In this document: positions 1 to 7,539 of the stretch, piece after piece
How the letters are laid out: each line of letters opens with the position of its first letter
Position numbering within the stretch: the first letter of the stretch is position 1
Source of the DNA: Hamadaea tsunoensis DSM 44101
GTDB lineage: Bacteria > Actinomycetota > Actinomycetes > Mycobacteriales > Micromonosporaceae
Direction of reading: 5' to 3'
Length of the DNA stretch: 64,000 bases
NCBI RefSeq assembly: GCF_000428945.1
Contig: NZ_KE386823.1
Span: 1 to 64,000 of the forward strand
Notes under the pieces: generated by a model
What the model saw: the letters and a program-made list of their open reading frames with translations, nothing else
Told to the model about the DNA's origin: nothing
Databases searched by the model: none
Position numbers and translations under genes: made by a program

Positions 1-65
1 CCCTGCCGCCACAGATTCTCGATCACCAACCGCAAATCCGCCGTCAGCACATGAGCCCTCGCCAC
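1..65 (-). CDS. 5' end of an unidentified gene running off the window edge
   Basis: A GTG at 65-63 opens a minus-strand frame that stays open for 21 codons to the window edge, beginning VARAHVLTADLRLVIE. A purine run GAGAGGGG lies about 8 nt upstream and would serve as a ribosome binding site. The N-terminus is compatible with the start of an IS transposase, and the flanking 10-bp inverted repeat and a half-copy of a dispersed palindrome support an element boundary. Twenty-one residues are too few to name a family; it may equally be an ordinary host gene. Confidence 0.3.
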   Translation of the reverse strand, partial: MARAHVLTADLRLVIENLWRQ

Positions 66-73
66 CCGCGACC

Positions 74-133
74 CCTCTCAACCAGCCAGCACCAAGAAGG
101 TCAACGACCCACTTGCACCGACCGGTTGAGAGG
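74..133. repeat. 10-bp inverted repeat (possible element end)
   Basis: CCTCTCAACC at 74-83 is the exact reverse complement of GGTTGAGAGG at 124-133. It sits just upstream of the partial gene at 1-65 and ends 3 bp before a truncated R1 repeat. It could be the terminal or subterminal repeat of an insertion sequence, or a hairpin in the leader of that gene. Confidence 0.35.
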
Positions 134-136
134 AAG

Positions 137-169
137 CCGAAAGGCCCGGACATTCGCGCAAGATCGTCG
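137..169 (-). repeat. R1 dispersed palindrome, half copy
   Basis: These 33 bases are the exact reverse complement of the left arm plus part of the loop of the full R1 copy at 20751-20826, including the core ACATTCGCGCAAGATCGTCG. The partner arm is missing. It lies 68 bp past the 3' end of the MFS gene, the same relation to a gene end as in the two complete copies. Confidence 0.75.
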
Positions 170-237
170 CAAACCCCTGCTGACGCGGCCAGCGGGACGG
201 AGGCGGTGGCGGGACGGGTGAGGGCGGAAGGGTGGGG

Positions 238-1674
238 CTACTCGGAGGGCGGTAGCGGGACCTTCGGGGTGGCCAGGACCGCGAGCAGCACCAGGACCGA
301 TACGACGGTGACCCCGAGGAAGACGTGGTGGGTCGCTCGCGCCATGGCGGCCGGCGACGATCCGTCCCGCAGTACCGCGTTGGCGATCGCCCCGAACACC
401 GCGACCCCCACCGCGCTCCCGACCGATCGGCTGAACATGTTGGTGCCGGTGACCACTCCGCGTTCCGCCCAGCCGACCGTCGTCTGGAGGCCGACCAGGG
501 TGGGCGAGGCGGTGAAGCCGAGGCCCGCGCCCACGACGAAGCACGCGACGCCCACGGCCACCACTGTGGAGGATCCGGTCAGCAGGGCCGTCAGTACGCA
601 TCCCACGACGGTCAGCGCGGCGCCGATCACGGCCGTCGTCCGGAAGCCGAAGCGCATGAAGACGCGGCCGGACTGGGAGGCGGTGATCGGCCAGCCGATG
701 GTGAGGGTCGCGAGCGCGAAGCCGGCGACGAGCGGGCCGGTGCCGAGGGCCTCCTGGACGAAGGTCGGCACGTAGGAGGTCAGGCCGATGAGCACCGCGC
801 CGATGCCCAGGGAGACGAGGCTGCTGGTGACGATCACCCGGCGCCGGAAGACCCACAGCGGCAGGACCGGCTCGGCGGCGCGGCGTTCGGCGTACACGAA
901 GGCGATCAGGAGCACGATGCCGGCCGCCGGTACGCCGATGCCCGCCGCCGACGCCCAGGACCAGGCTTCGCCGCCTTCGAGGAGGCCGAGGATGAGTAGC
1001 GTGCAGCCGCCCGTCAGCAGGCCCGCGCCCACGTAGTCGAGGGTGTGGCGGCTGCGGACGATCCGTTCCCGGAAGTTGCGCAGCAGGGTCAGGCCGGCGA
1101 CGAGGCACAGCGGGATGTTGACGAAGAAGATCCAGCGCCAGCTCGCGTACTCGGAGAAGACGCCGCCCAGGGTGGGGCCGATGACCGCGGACATGGCCCA
1201 GACGCTGGCCATGTAGCCCTGGAACCGGCCGCGCTCGGCCACGGAGTAGATGTCGCCGGCGATGGTGAGGCTCATCGGCTGGATCGCCCCGGCGCCGATG
1301 CCCTGCAGCGCGCGGAACGCGATGAGCGCGCCCATCGTCCACGCGAAGCCGCACAGGATGGAGCCGAGCAGGAACAGGCCGATGCCGAAGAGCATGACCG
1401 GCTTGCGCCCGAACAGGTCGGCGAGCTTGCTGTACACCGGCACCGACACGGCCTGGGCCAGCAGGTACACGGAGAACAGCCAGGGGAACTGCGCGAAGCC
1501 GCCGAGGTCCGCGACGACCGACGGGACGGCCGTGGCGATGATCGTCGAGTCGATGGCGACCAGGCCGACCGAGAGCATGAGCGCGATGAGGATCGGGCCG
1601 CGCTCGGAGCGGAAGCCCACGCCGTCGCGCGGCCGGGAGGTCTCGCGATCCGACTCGGGCTCCGCCAGCGTCAT
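238..1674 (-). CDS. MFS multidrug exporter, DHA2 (EmrB/QacA) type
   Basis: A 478-residue polytopic membrane protein expected to export drugs or toxic metabolites by proton antiport. After a hydrophilic ~30-residue N-terminus the hydrophobic segments fit 12-14 membrane helices. Family motif A is seen as KLADLFGRKPVM near residue 85, and WRWIFFVNIP near residue 185 is typical of the 14-helix DHA2 group. The start is an ATG preceded by a TAGGAT box 7 nt upstream and no Shine-Dalgarno sequence, so it is probably leaderless. It stands alone on the minus strand, with no adjacent TetR or MarR regulator. Substrate cannot be predicted. Confidence 0.9.
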   Translation of the reverse strand: MTLAEPESDRETSRPRDGVGFRSERGPILIALMLSVGLVAIDSTIIATAVPSVVADLGGFAQFPWLFSVYLLAQAVSVPVYSKLADLFGRKPVMLFGIGLFLLGSILCGFAWTMGALIAFRALQGIGAGAIQPMSLTIAGDIYSVAERGRFQGYMASVWAMSAVIGPTLGGVFSEYASWRWIFFVNIPLCLVAGLTLLRNFRERIVRSRHTLDYVGAGLLTGGCTLLILGLLEGGEAWSWASAAGIGVPAAGIVLLIAFVYAERRAAEPVLPLWVFRRRVIVTSSLVSLGIGAVLIGLTSYVPTFVQEALGTGPLVAGFALATLTIGWPITASQSGRVFMRFGFRTTAVIGAALTVVGCVLTALLTGSSTVVAVGVACFVVGAGLGFTASPTLVGLQTTVGWAERGVVTGTNMFSRSVGSAVGVAVFGAIANAVLRDGSSPAAMARATHHVFLGVTVVSVLVLLAVLATPKVPLPPSE

Positions 1675-1681
1675 GCACGAA

Positions 1682-1687
1682 ATCCTA
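1682..1687 (-). promoter_or_regulatory. -10 box of the MFS gene (leaderless)
   Basis: TAGGAT on the minus strand is followed by 7 nt and the ATG at 1674. No ribosome binding site lies between, so transcription would begin at or next to the start codon. Confidence 0.55.
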
Positions 1688-1732
1688 GTCGCCCCTTACG
1701 GGGGAAGATCTACCTGTCGCCTACCTGACCGT

Positions 1733-2074
1733 CTACCGGCCGCGCCGGCGCTCCAGGGCGTCGCGTGCCGCCGCCCGGGCCTTCGGAATGACCTGCTCCT
1801 GCATCTTCTGGCTGCGCAGCAGCTTGGTGAGGTAGAACAGCGCCCCGCCGAGCACGGCCATGTCGTCGAGGTAGATCGGGTCGGGCAGGATGTCGATCGG
1901 GAAGATCGTGTAGGCCAGGGCGCCCCAGAACGCCACCTTGCCGCCGGTGCCGGCCGCACCGAGCGCCCGTTTGACGCCGACCAGCCGGACGATGAGGCGG
2001 ATCGCGCCGATCAGCGTGACGACGGCGACGAGCGCGGCGATCACGCCGAGCACGATCCAGGCTTGCCGCGACAT
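1733..2074 (-). CDS. DUF1232 (YkvA-like) membrane protein
   Basis: A 113-residue protein with an N-terminal membrane helix (residues ~5-30) and the DUF1232 core, recognisable from AYTIFPIDILPD followed by a DD pair and a hydrophobic helix. The family is widespread and without an assigned biochemical role. The start chosen is the ATG at 2074, which has GGGAAAGGGA 5 nt upstream; the frame is open further upstream but that extension lacks family sequence and would overlap the divergent gene at 2157. The C-terminus is very basic (ERRRGR). Confidence 0.8.
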   Translation of the reverse strand: MSRQAWIVLGVIAALVAVVTLIGAIRLIVRLVGVKRALGAAGTGGKVAFWGALAYTIFPIDILPDPIYLDDMAVLGGALFYLTKLLRSQKMQEQVIPKARAAARDALERRRGR

Positions 2075-2144
2075 CCGGTCCCTTTCCCGATCTTGAGAAG
2101 AACCCCAACACTCAGGCAGCAAGATACCCACCGCGTACGACGAA

Positions 2145-2150
2145 TAATCT
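2145..2150 (+). promoter_or_regulatory. -10 box of the winged-helix gene (leaderless)
   Basis: TAATCT lies 6 nt before the GTG at 2157 with no Shine-Dalgarno sequence between. It fixes the GTG as the start. Confidence 0.55.
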
Positions 2151-2156
2151 GGGACG

Positions 2157-3116
2157 GTGGACCCGCTCGCCGCTCGCGCAACCGCAGCCGCACGCATGAA
2201 GGCCCAAGGGCTCAGCTCACCGTCGGGCGACGGACTCGCGGTCGTCCGCCGGCTCGTCGGCCTGCAGGCTCAGGATCATTGGATCGCCCAGTACGCCGTA
2301 CGCACTCGGGCCCGTTCCGGCCGGCTGGCGGACGTCGGGATCGCGTGGACCATGCGCGGGACGCTGCACCTGGTGGCGGCCGAGGATCTGCACTGGCTCG
2401 TCGACCTGCTCGGCCCCCGCCACGCGGCCGGGTACGCCGGCCGGCGCGCCCGGCTCGGCCTGACCGACGCTCTGCTGCGCACGGGCGTACGCGCCCTCGT
2501 CGACCGGTTGCCGGCCACGCGGGACGAGCTGCTGGCGGTGGCCGCCGAGGTGGGCGTCCCGGCCGGGCAGGCACGGGCGCACCTGCTCGCGTACGCGGGG
2601 ATGACCGGGGAGCTCTGCCAGATCGACGGGGAGTTCCGGCGTATCCCGGCCGGCCGGAAGGTGCCCGACGACCTGGCCGGTGAGCTGGGCCGCCGCTACC
2701 TCACCGGGTACGGGCCGGCCTCCGCCGAGGACTTCGCCGCCTGGTCGGGCCTGCCGCTGACGGTGGCCCGGAAGGCGTTGCCGGATCAGGCCTCCACAAA
2801 GGACTCCGCGAAGGACGATGCGTCGCCGGTGCCCGGGGTGAAGCTGCTCGGCCACTTCGACCCCTACCTGCTCGGCTACCGTGACCGGACCTTCGCGCTC
2901 CCCGCCGCGTACGCCGGGAAGGTGCAGCGGGGTGGCGGTTTCCTGCAGCCGGTCGTGCTGGTCGACGGCATGGTGGCCGGCACCTGGACGCGTACGCAGG
3001 GCACGGGCAGGCGCAAGGGCGAGATGACGGTGAGCGTCGACGCCTGGGCGGACGTGCCGGCGGCCGGGCTGGCGGCGGAGGTCGAGGATCTCAACCGGGA
3101 CTGGTGGCGGAGCTGA
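2157..3116 (+). CDS. Winged-helix DNA-binding protein, AlkZ/AlkX superfamily (HTH_42)
   Basis: A 319-residue protein of the HTH_42 superfamily. Characterised relatives (AlkZ of azinomycin producers, E. coli YcaQ/AlkX) are DNA glycosylases that unhook alkylated or crosslinked bases. A Gln-hydrophobic-Gln motif important for catalysis in the AlkZ branch is present as LQAQD near residue 37. Tandem winged-helix segments are expected along residues 20-230, and the C-terminal part (LVDGMVAGTW and following) matches the beta-rich tail. Most family members are uncharacterised, so glycosylase activity is inference. It starts at a leaderless GTG; its last 26 bp overlap the convergent gene at 3091-3384. 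Confidence 0.8.
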   Translation: MDPLAARATAAARMKAQGLSSPSGDGLAVVRRLVGLQAQDHWIAQYAVRTRARSGRLADVGIAWTMRGTLHLVAAEDLHWLVDLLGPRHAAGYAGRRARLGLTDALLRTGVRALVDRLPATRDELLAVAAEVGVPAGQARAHLLAYAGMTGELCQIDGEFRRIPAGRKVPDDLAGELGRRYLTGYGPASAEDFAAWSGLPLTVARKALPDQASTKDSAKDDASPVPGVKLLGHFDPYLLGYRDRTFALPAAYAGKVQRGGGFLQPVVLVDGMVAGTWTRTQGTGRRKGEMTVSVDAWADVPAAGLAAEVEDLNRDWWRS

Positions 3117-3384
3117 CCCGGCGCCACGCGCCCGCGGCGAACACGCTCGCGGCGTAGGTGTGGGCCTGTTCGGGGCCGTCGAACCAGCGGGTCACCTGGC
3201 GGCCGCCGGGCTCGCGCAGGCGGATCTCCCAGGCGCCGAGATGGTTCGTGGTGATGTGCAGTTCGAGTGCCGTGCCGTCGACGTCGCCGGCCCACCGGCC
3301 GACCCGCCGGTGCTCGGCGATCTGTTGCGGCGTCCTGACGTCGTCTCGCCCAGAGTCTCGCCCGAAGTGTCGCCCAAAGCCCAT
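3091..3384 (-). CDS. Small conserved-looking protein of unknown function
   Basis: A 97-residue protein beginning MGFGRHFGRDSG with a basic N-terminal segment and then a compact domain (GDVDGTALELH, WEIRLREPGG, TRWFDGPEQA). Amphipathic strand-like segments suggest a small alpha/beta fold; no family is recognised. The ATG is supported by a TAGGCT box 7 nt upstream. It ends inside the last codons of the convergent winged-helix gene (26-bp tail-to-tail overlap). The upstream intergenic stretch contains R2. Confidence 0.6.
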   Translation of the reverse strand: MGFGRHFGRDSGRDDVRTPQQIAEHRRVGRWAGDVDGTALELHITTNHLGAWEIRLREPGGRQVTRWFDGPEQAHTYAASVFAAGAWRRVSSATSPG

Positions 3385-3391
3385 GGGACGC

Positions 3392-3397
3392 AGCCTA
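3392..3397 (-). promoter_or_regulatory. -10 box of the small gene at 3091-3384
   Basis: TAGGCT on the minus strand is followed by 7 nt and the ATG at 3384, with no Shine-Dalgarno sequence. It selects this ATG within a much longer open frame. Confidence 0.5.
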
Positions 3398-3502
3398 GAA
3401 AACGGGCATGGCGGGGGGTCAAGGCTGACGCGCCGGACTGTCGGATGCCCGCCGTCTCCGTCACGATCTTGAACCCCCACGATCCCGCGGGAAGACGCCC
3501 AT

Positions 3503-3577
3503 GATCCCGTTTGGATCAGCGATCGCCACGTAATCTTGGCCCAAGATTCGGGTGATTTCCCTGATCCAAACGGGATC
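3503..3577. repeat. R2 dispersed palindrome, copy 1
   Basis: GATCCCGTTTGGATCAG (3503-3519) and its exact complement (3561-3577) form a 17-bp stem. Inside the loop an independent 8-bp stem AATCTTGG/CCAAGATT (3532-3548) forms around one base. The same nested arrangement occurs at 55215-55295. It lies 22 bp past the 3' end of the MHYT gene and could act as a terminator, but no T-run follows. Confidence 0.85.
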
Positions 3578-3599
3578 GTGGCGAGCGCGGAGGTGTCCC

Positions 3600-4460
3600 T
3601 CAGCCGCGGCGGCGGCGCGACCCGACGGCCTGGGTCGCGGCGGTCCCGCCGAACGCCGGGCGCATCGTCTCCTCCGCCGCGGCCCGCTCGGCCTGCTGGC
3701 GGGCGAGGAACGCGCGGGCGGCGGTGTCGTCCTCCTTCGGCTCGGACAGCAGCGCGTAGAACAGCGCGACCACCACGAGGACGACGAGGACGATGATCGG
3801 CAGCAGCATGGTGCCGGCCGTGGCGCCCGACTGATCGTGCGAGACCGGCGACGGGGTCACCGAGACGGCCGCCATGCCGGTGAAGTGCATGCCGCACACG
3901 GCGAGGCCCATGAGCAGGGCGGACGCGAAGATGACGCCCGGCTTCGAGACGACGACGGTGAACCAGAGCGCCGCCGTGGCCGCGGCGACCGCGATCACGA
4001 CGGAGGCGATCACGAGATTGCGCGCGTACGTGACGGTGCCGTCGACACGCAGCGCGGCCATGCCCATGTAGTGCATGGACGCCACGCCGATGCCGGTGAA
4101 GAAGCCGCCGAAGATCACCCGCGGTACGCTCGGCCGCCCCAGGCCGACGATGAACACGCCGATGCCGACCACCGCGACGGCCATGACCGCGCTGGCGATC
4201 GTGAGCGGCACGTTGAACAGGACCGGGGAGTTCGTGCCTTCGAGGCCGAAGCCGAGCATGGCGATGAAGTGCATCGTCCAGATGGCCGTCCCGCCGATCG
4301 CCCAGGCGGCGAGCAGCAGCCAGCCGGCGCGGCGTACGCCCGGCGGCAGCTTGCGTGCCCGCGCGGTGCAGGTGAGGCCGAGCAGGGAGCCGAGAACCGA
4401 GAGCGTGTACGCGAGGATCGGGGTGATCGGCCCATACGCGAAGTGATGGACGCCGTGCAT
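3600..4460 (-). CDS. MHYT-domain integral membrane sensor
   Basis: A 286-residue membrane protein with about seven helices and three MHYT repeats, seen as WTMHFIAML, ASMHYMGMAA and CGMHFTGMAA at roughly residues 60, 125 and 190. In the family the Met/His residues are proposed to bind copper or another redox ligand near the outer membrane face, sensing O2, CO or NO. No GGDEF, EAL or kinase domain is attached; the C-terminal ~55 residues are a charged cytoplasmic tail rich in Glu, Ala and Arg. An AGGAG lies 8 nt before the ATG. No obvious output partner is adjacent. Confidence 0.9.
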   Translation of the reverse strand: MHGVHHFAYGPITPILAYTLSVLGSLLGLTCTARARKLPPGVRRAGWLLLAAWAIGGTAIWTMHFIAMLGFGLEGTNSPVLFNVPLTIASAVMAVAVVGIGVFIVGLGRPSVPRVIFGGFFTGIGVASMHYMGMAALRVDGTVTYARNLVIASVVIAVAAATAALWFTVVVSKPGVIFASALLMGLAVCGMHFTGMAAVSVTPSPVSHDQSGATAGTMLLPIIVLVVLVVVALFYALLSEPKEDDTAARAFLARQQAERAAAEETMRPAFGGTAATQAVGSRRRRG

Positions 4461-4579
4461 GAGGACTGCTCCTACCTGGGCCGATCGTCATGACGGCCCG
4501 AGGCACGGTAGCAGCTTGATCGGCTTCGTCGCCTCAGCCGATCAGGCATCTGACCAGGGACTATCTACGTAGAACCAGG

Positions 4580-7450
4580 TCATCCGACCGAGGTGTAAGC
4601 AAGAACACCGCGGTTGATCAGGTTGATCGCCTGCCGGGCGGCGGTACGCACACCGTCCGGCGTACCGGCGGCCTCACCGATCTGGCCCAGCAGATCGACC
4701 ACCTGGCGCGCCCAGCGTACGAAGTCGCCGGCGGGCAGCTCACTGTCCAGTCCGGCCACACTGGCCAGCACCTTCGCCAGCGGCTCGCCGCGCGCCCAGC
4801 GGTAGATCGGCCACACGAAACCGAGATCCGGCTCCCGCGTGAGGGCCAGGCCGTGCTCGCGCTCGTCCACCACCAGACCGTGGTAGAGGCGCAGCACCTC
4901 CTCGATCGCCTCGGTCACCGGCCCGCGCGGCAGTGCCGCCCGGTCCTCGGACTCCCGGCGCGCCTCGTAGACCATCACGGACACCGTCGCCGCGAGCTCC
5001 GCCGGGCCCAGCCCGTCGAAGACCTCGTTGCGCAGGCACTCGGCCACCAGCAGGTCCGCCTCGGTCCAGATCCGGGCCAGCATCCGGCCCGCGTCGGTCA
5101 CGCCGCCGCCGTGCAGCGCCTTCGTGTCCGGCGCCAGGTAGCCACGCGCCGCCAGCAGGGCGCAGACCCGATCGAAGGTACGCGCGAGCGACCCCGTCCG
5201 GCTGGCGACCTTCTCCCGCATCTGGTCGGTGTCGCGTTCGAGCCGGTGCCGCCGCTCGGCCCAGCGGGCGTGGTCCTCCCGCTCGGGGCAGGCGTGGCAG
5301 GGGTGCTTGCGCATCTCGTGGCGCAGCCGCAGGATCTCCTCGTCCTCGCCGCTGTTGGACTTGGCCCGGCCCCGGCGCCCGCCCCGGCCGTGTTCCAGGC
5401 CCAGGGCGGCCATGCCCGCCGCGAGGTCCCGGCGCTCGGCGGGGTTGCGGTGGTTGACGTGCTTCGGCAGGCGCAGGTGGCCGAGCACCTCGACCGCGGC
5501 CGGGAACTCCCCGGCGGCCAGCCGGCCCGCCCAGCGGTCCTCGGTGATGACGAGCGGACGCGGCTCGCCGAACCCGCCGACGCCGGGATCGAGGACGAGG
5601 GCCAGCCCCGCCCGGCGCCCCGACGGTACGCGGATCACGTCGCCCGGCTTGAGCGCCTCCAGCGACCGGGCAACCTCGGCCCGGCGGTGCTGCTGCGACT
5701 GGCGGGCCAGGTGCCGCTCGCGGTCGGCGATGGCCACCCGGAGCGCGAAGTACTCGGCGAAGTCGCCGAGGTGGCAGGTGGCCTCCCGGCCGAACTGGTC
5801 CATCGTCTCGATGTTGCGCTGCACCTGGCGCGCGACGCCGACGACCGAACGGTCGGCCTGGAACTGCGCGAACGACGATTCCAGCAGGTCGCGGGCGCGG
5901 TCGGCGCCGACGGAGCCGACCAGGTTGACGGCCATGTTGTAGGACGGCCGGAAGCTCGACCGCAGCGGATACGTACGCGTCGACGCGAGCCCGGCCACGT
6001 GCCGCGGGTCCACGTCGGGGCCCCACACCACGACGGCGTGCCCCTCGACGTCGATCCCCCGGCGCCCGGCGCGGCCGGTGAGCTGGGTGTACTCCCCCGG
6101 CGTCAAGTCCACATGGGCCTCGCCGTTGTACTTGACCAGGCGTTCCAGGACGACGCAGCGGGCCGGCATGTTGATGCCCAGGGACAGCGTCTCGGTGGCG
6201 AAGACCGCCTTCACCAGGCCCTGGACGAACAGCTCCTCGACGATCTCCTTGAACAGCGGCAGCAGGCCCGCGTGGTGGGCGGCCAGGCCGCGCTCCAGGC
6301 CGTCGAGCCACTCCCAGTAGCCGAGCGCGCCGAGGTCCTCCCCGGGCACGGAGGCCATCCGCCGCTCGACGATGTCGCGGATCTGGGCCCGCTCGTCCGG
6401 GCTGGTCAGCCGCAGGCCGGCCTGCAGGCACTGCTGGACGGCGGCGTCGCAGCCGGCCCGGCTGAAGATGAAGACGATCGCGGGCAGCAGGCCCTCGCGG
6501 TCGAGCCGGTCGACGATCTCCGGCCGGTGCACCAGCTGCCGGCGGCCGCGCTGGCCGCGGCCGCGCCCGTCGCCCGCGTCCATCCGGCGGCCCACCTCGC
6601 GGGTGTGGCGCAGCAGTTCGGGATGCACCTCGTGGGACCGGGCCGCCTCGGCGTCGTGGAACAGGTCGAACATCCGCTTGCCGACCAGCATGTGCTGCCA
6701 CAGCGGGACCGGCCGGTGCTCGCTCACCACGACCTCGGTCTGGCCGCGCACGGTGACGAGCCAGTCGGCGAACTCCTCGGCGTTGGACACGGTGGCCGAC
6801 AGCGAGACCAGGTTCACCGTCTCGGGCAGGTGGATGATCACCTCTTCCCAGACCGCGCCGCGGAACCGGTCGGCGAGGTAGTGCACCTCGTCCATGACCA
6901 CATAGGACAGTCCGGCGAGGGCGGACGAGCCCGCGTAGAGCATGTTGCGCAGCACCTCGGTGGTCATGACCACCACGGGCGCGTCGCCGTTGATCGCGTT
7001 GTCGCCGGTGAGCAGGCCGACCTTGGCCGCGCCGTGCACCTGCACCAGGTCGTGGAACTTCTGGTTGGACAGCGCCTTGATCGGGGTGGTGTAGAAGCAC
7101 TTGCGGCCCTCGCGCAGGGCCAGCTGCACCGCGAACTCCCCGACGACGGTCTTGCCCGCCCCGGTGGGCGCGCACACCAGGACACCGGAGCCCCGCTCCA
7201 ACGCCTCGCAGGCGCGCTGCTGGAAGTCGTCCAGCTGGAACTCGAGTCCGGCGGTGAAGTCGGCCAGCGCCGGGAAGGCGGACCGGCGCCGCGACGCCGC
7301 GTACCGCTCGGACGGGCTCGGCTGCTCGGTGAGGCTCGGCTGCTCGGTGAGGCTCGGCGGCTCGCTGAAGCTCGGCCGCTCGGACGGGCTCGGCCGCTCG
7401 GTGCGGCTGGGCCGCTCTGCGGGGCTGGGCGGCTCGCCGGGGCTCGTCAT
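4580..7450 (-). CDS. helY: Ski2/Mtr4-like DExH RNA helicase HelY
   Basis: A 956-residue superfamily 2 helicase of the actinobacterial HelY group, presumed to unwind RNA in turnover or ribosome metabolism. Motif I APTGAGKT is at ~94-101, the DEVH box at ~187-190, SAT soon after, and motif VI QLTGRAGRRG near 470; the C-terminal half holds the rRNA-processing-arch and DSHCT regions. In mycobacteria helY closes the paf-tat gene block, as here. The first ~48 residues are an unusual low-complexity run of PS-x-x-E-R/Q hexapeptides encoded by an 18-bp tandem repeat. The ATG has a TAGGCT box 6 nt upstream and no Shine-Dalgarno sequence. Confidence 0.95.
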   Translation of the reverse strand: MTSPGEPPSPAERPSRTERPSPSERPSFSEPPSLTEQPSLTEQPSPSERYAASRRRSAFPALADFTAGLEFQLDDFQQRACEALERGSGVLVCAPTGAGKTVVGEFAVQLALREGRKCFYTTPIKALSNQKFHDLVQVHGAAKVGLLTGDNAINGDAPVVVMTTEVLRNMLYAGSSALAGLSYVVMDEVHYLADRFRGAVWEEVIIHLPETVNLVSLSATVSNAEEFADWLVTVRGQTEVVVSEHRPVPLWQHMLVGKRMFDLFHDAEAARSHEVHPELLRHTREVGRRMDAGDGRGRGQRGRRQLVHRPEIVDRLDREGLLPAIVFIFSRAGCDAAVQQCLQAGLRLTSPDERAQIRDIVERRMASVPGEDLGALGYWEWLDGLERGLAAHHAGLLPLFKEIVEELFVQGLVKAVFATETLSLGINMPARCVVLERLVKYNGEAHVDLTPGEYTQLTGRAGRRGIDVEGHAVVVWGPDVDPRHVAGLASTRTYPLRSSFRPSYNMAVNLVGSVGADRARDLLESSFAQFQADRSVVGVARQVQRNIETMDQFGREATCHLGDFAEYFALRVAIADRERHLARQSQQHRRAEVARSLEALKPGDVIRVPSGRRAGLALVLDPGVGGFGEPRPLVITEDRWAGRLAAGEFPAAVEVLGHLRLPKHVNHRNPAERRDLAAGMAALGLEHGRGGRRGRAKSNSGEDEEILRLRHEMRKHPCHACPEREDHARWAERRHRLERDTDQMREKVASRTGSLARTFDRVCALLAARGYLAPDTKALHGGGVTDAGRMLARIWTEADLLVAECLRNEVFDGLGPAELAATVSVMVYEARRESEDRAALPRGPVTEAIEEVLRLYHGLVVDEREHGLALTREPDLGFVWPIYRWARGEPLAKVLASVAGLDSELPAGDFVRWARQVVDLLGQIGEAAGTPDGVRTAARQAINLINRGVLAYTSVG
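7306..7446 (-). repeat. 18-bp tandem repeat coding the HelY N-terminal tail
   Basis: About seven degenerate 18-bp units (consensus GCTCGGTGAGGCTCGGCT on the plus strand) encode hexapeptides such as PSLTEQ, PSLTEQ, PSPSER. The two central units are nearly identical, pointing to recent duplication. The segment precedes the first helicase residues and is probably a disordered tail. Confidence 0.8.
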
Positions 7451-7456
7451 GAGTCG

Positions 7457-7462
7457 AGCCTA
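7457..7462 (-). promoter_or_regulatory. -10 box of helY (leaderless)
   Basis: TAGGCT on the minus strand lies 6 nt before the helY ATG at 7450, with no Shine-Dalgarno sequence. Confidence 0.5.
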
Positions 7463-7527
7463 GTTCCTGGGGCCGACACTATGCACCAAGGTATCCACGG
7501 CAACGCAGGTCCGCGCGGCGTGGACGG

Positions 7528-7533
7528 TATCGT
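7528..7533 (+). promoter_or_regulatory. -10 box of the HAD gene (leaderless)
   Basis: TATCGT lies 6 nt before the GTG at 7540 with no ribosome binding site. It faces away from the helY promoter in an 89-bp divergent region. Confidence 0.5.
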
Positions 7534-7539
7534 GCACTG

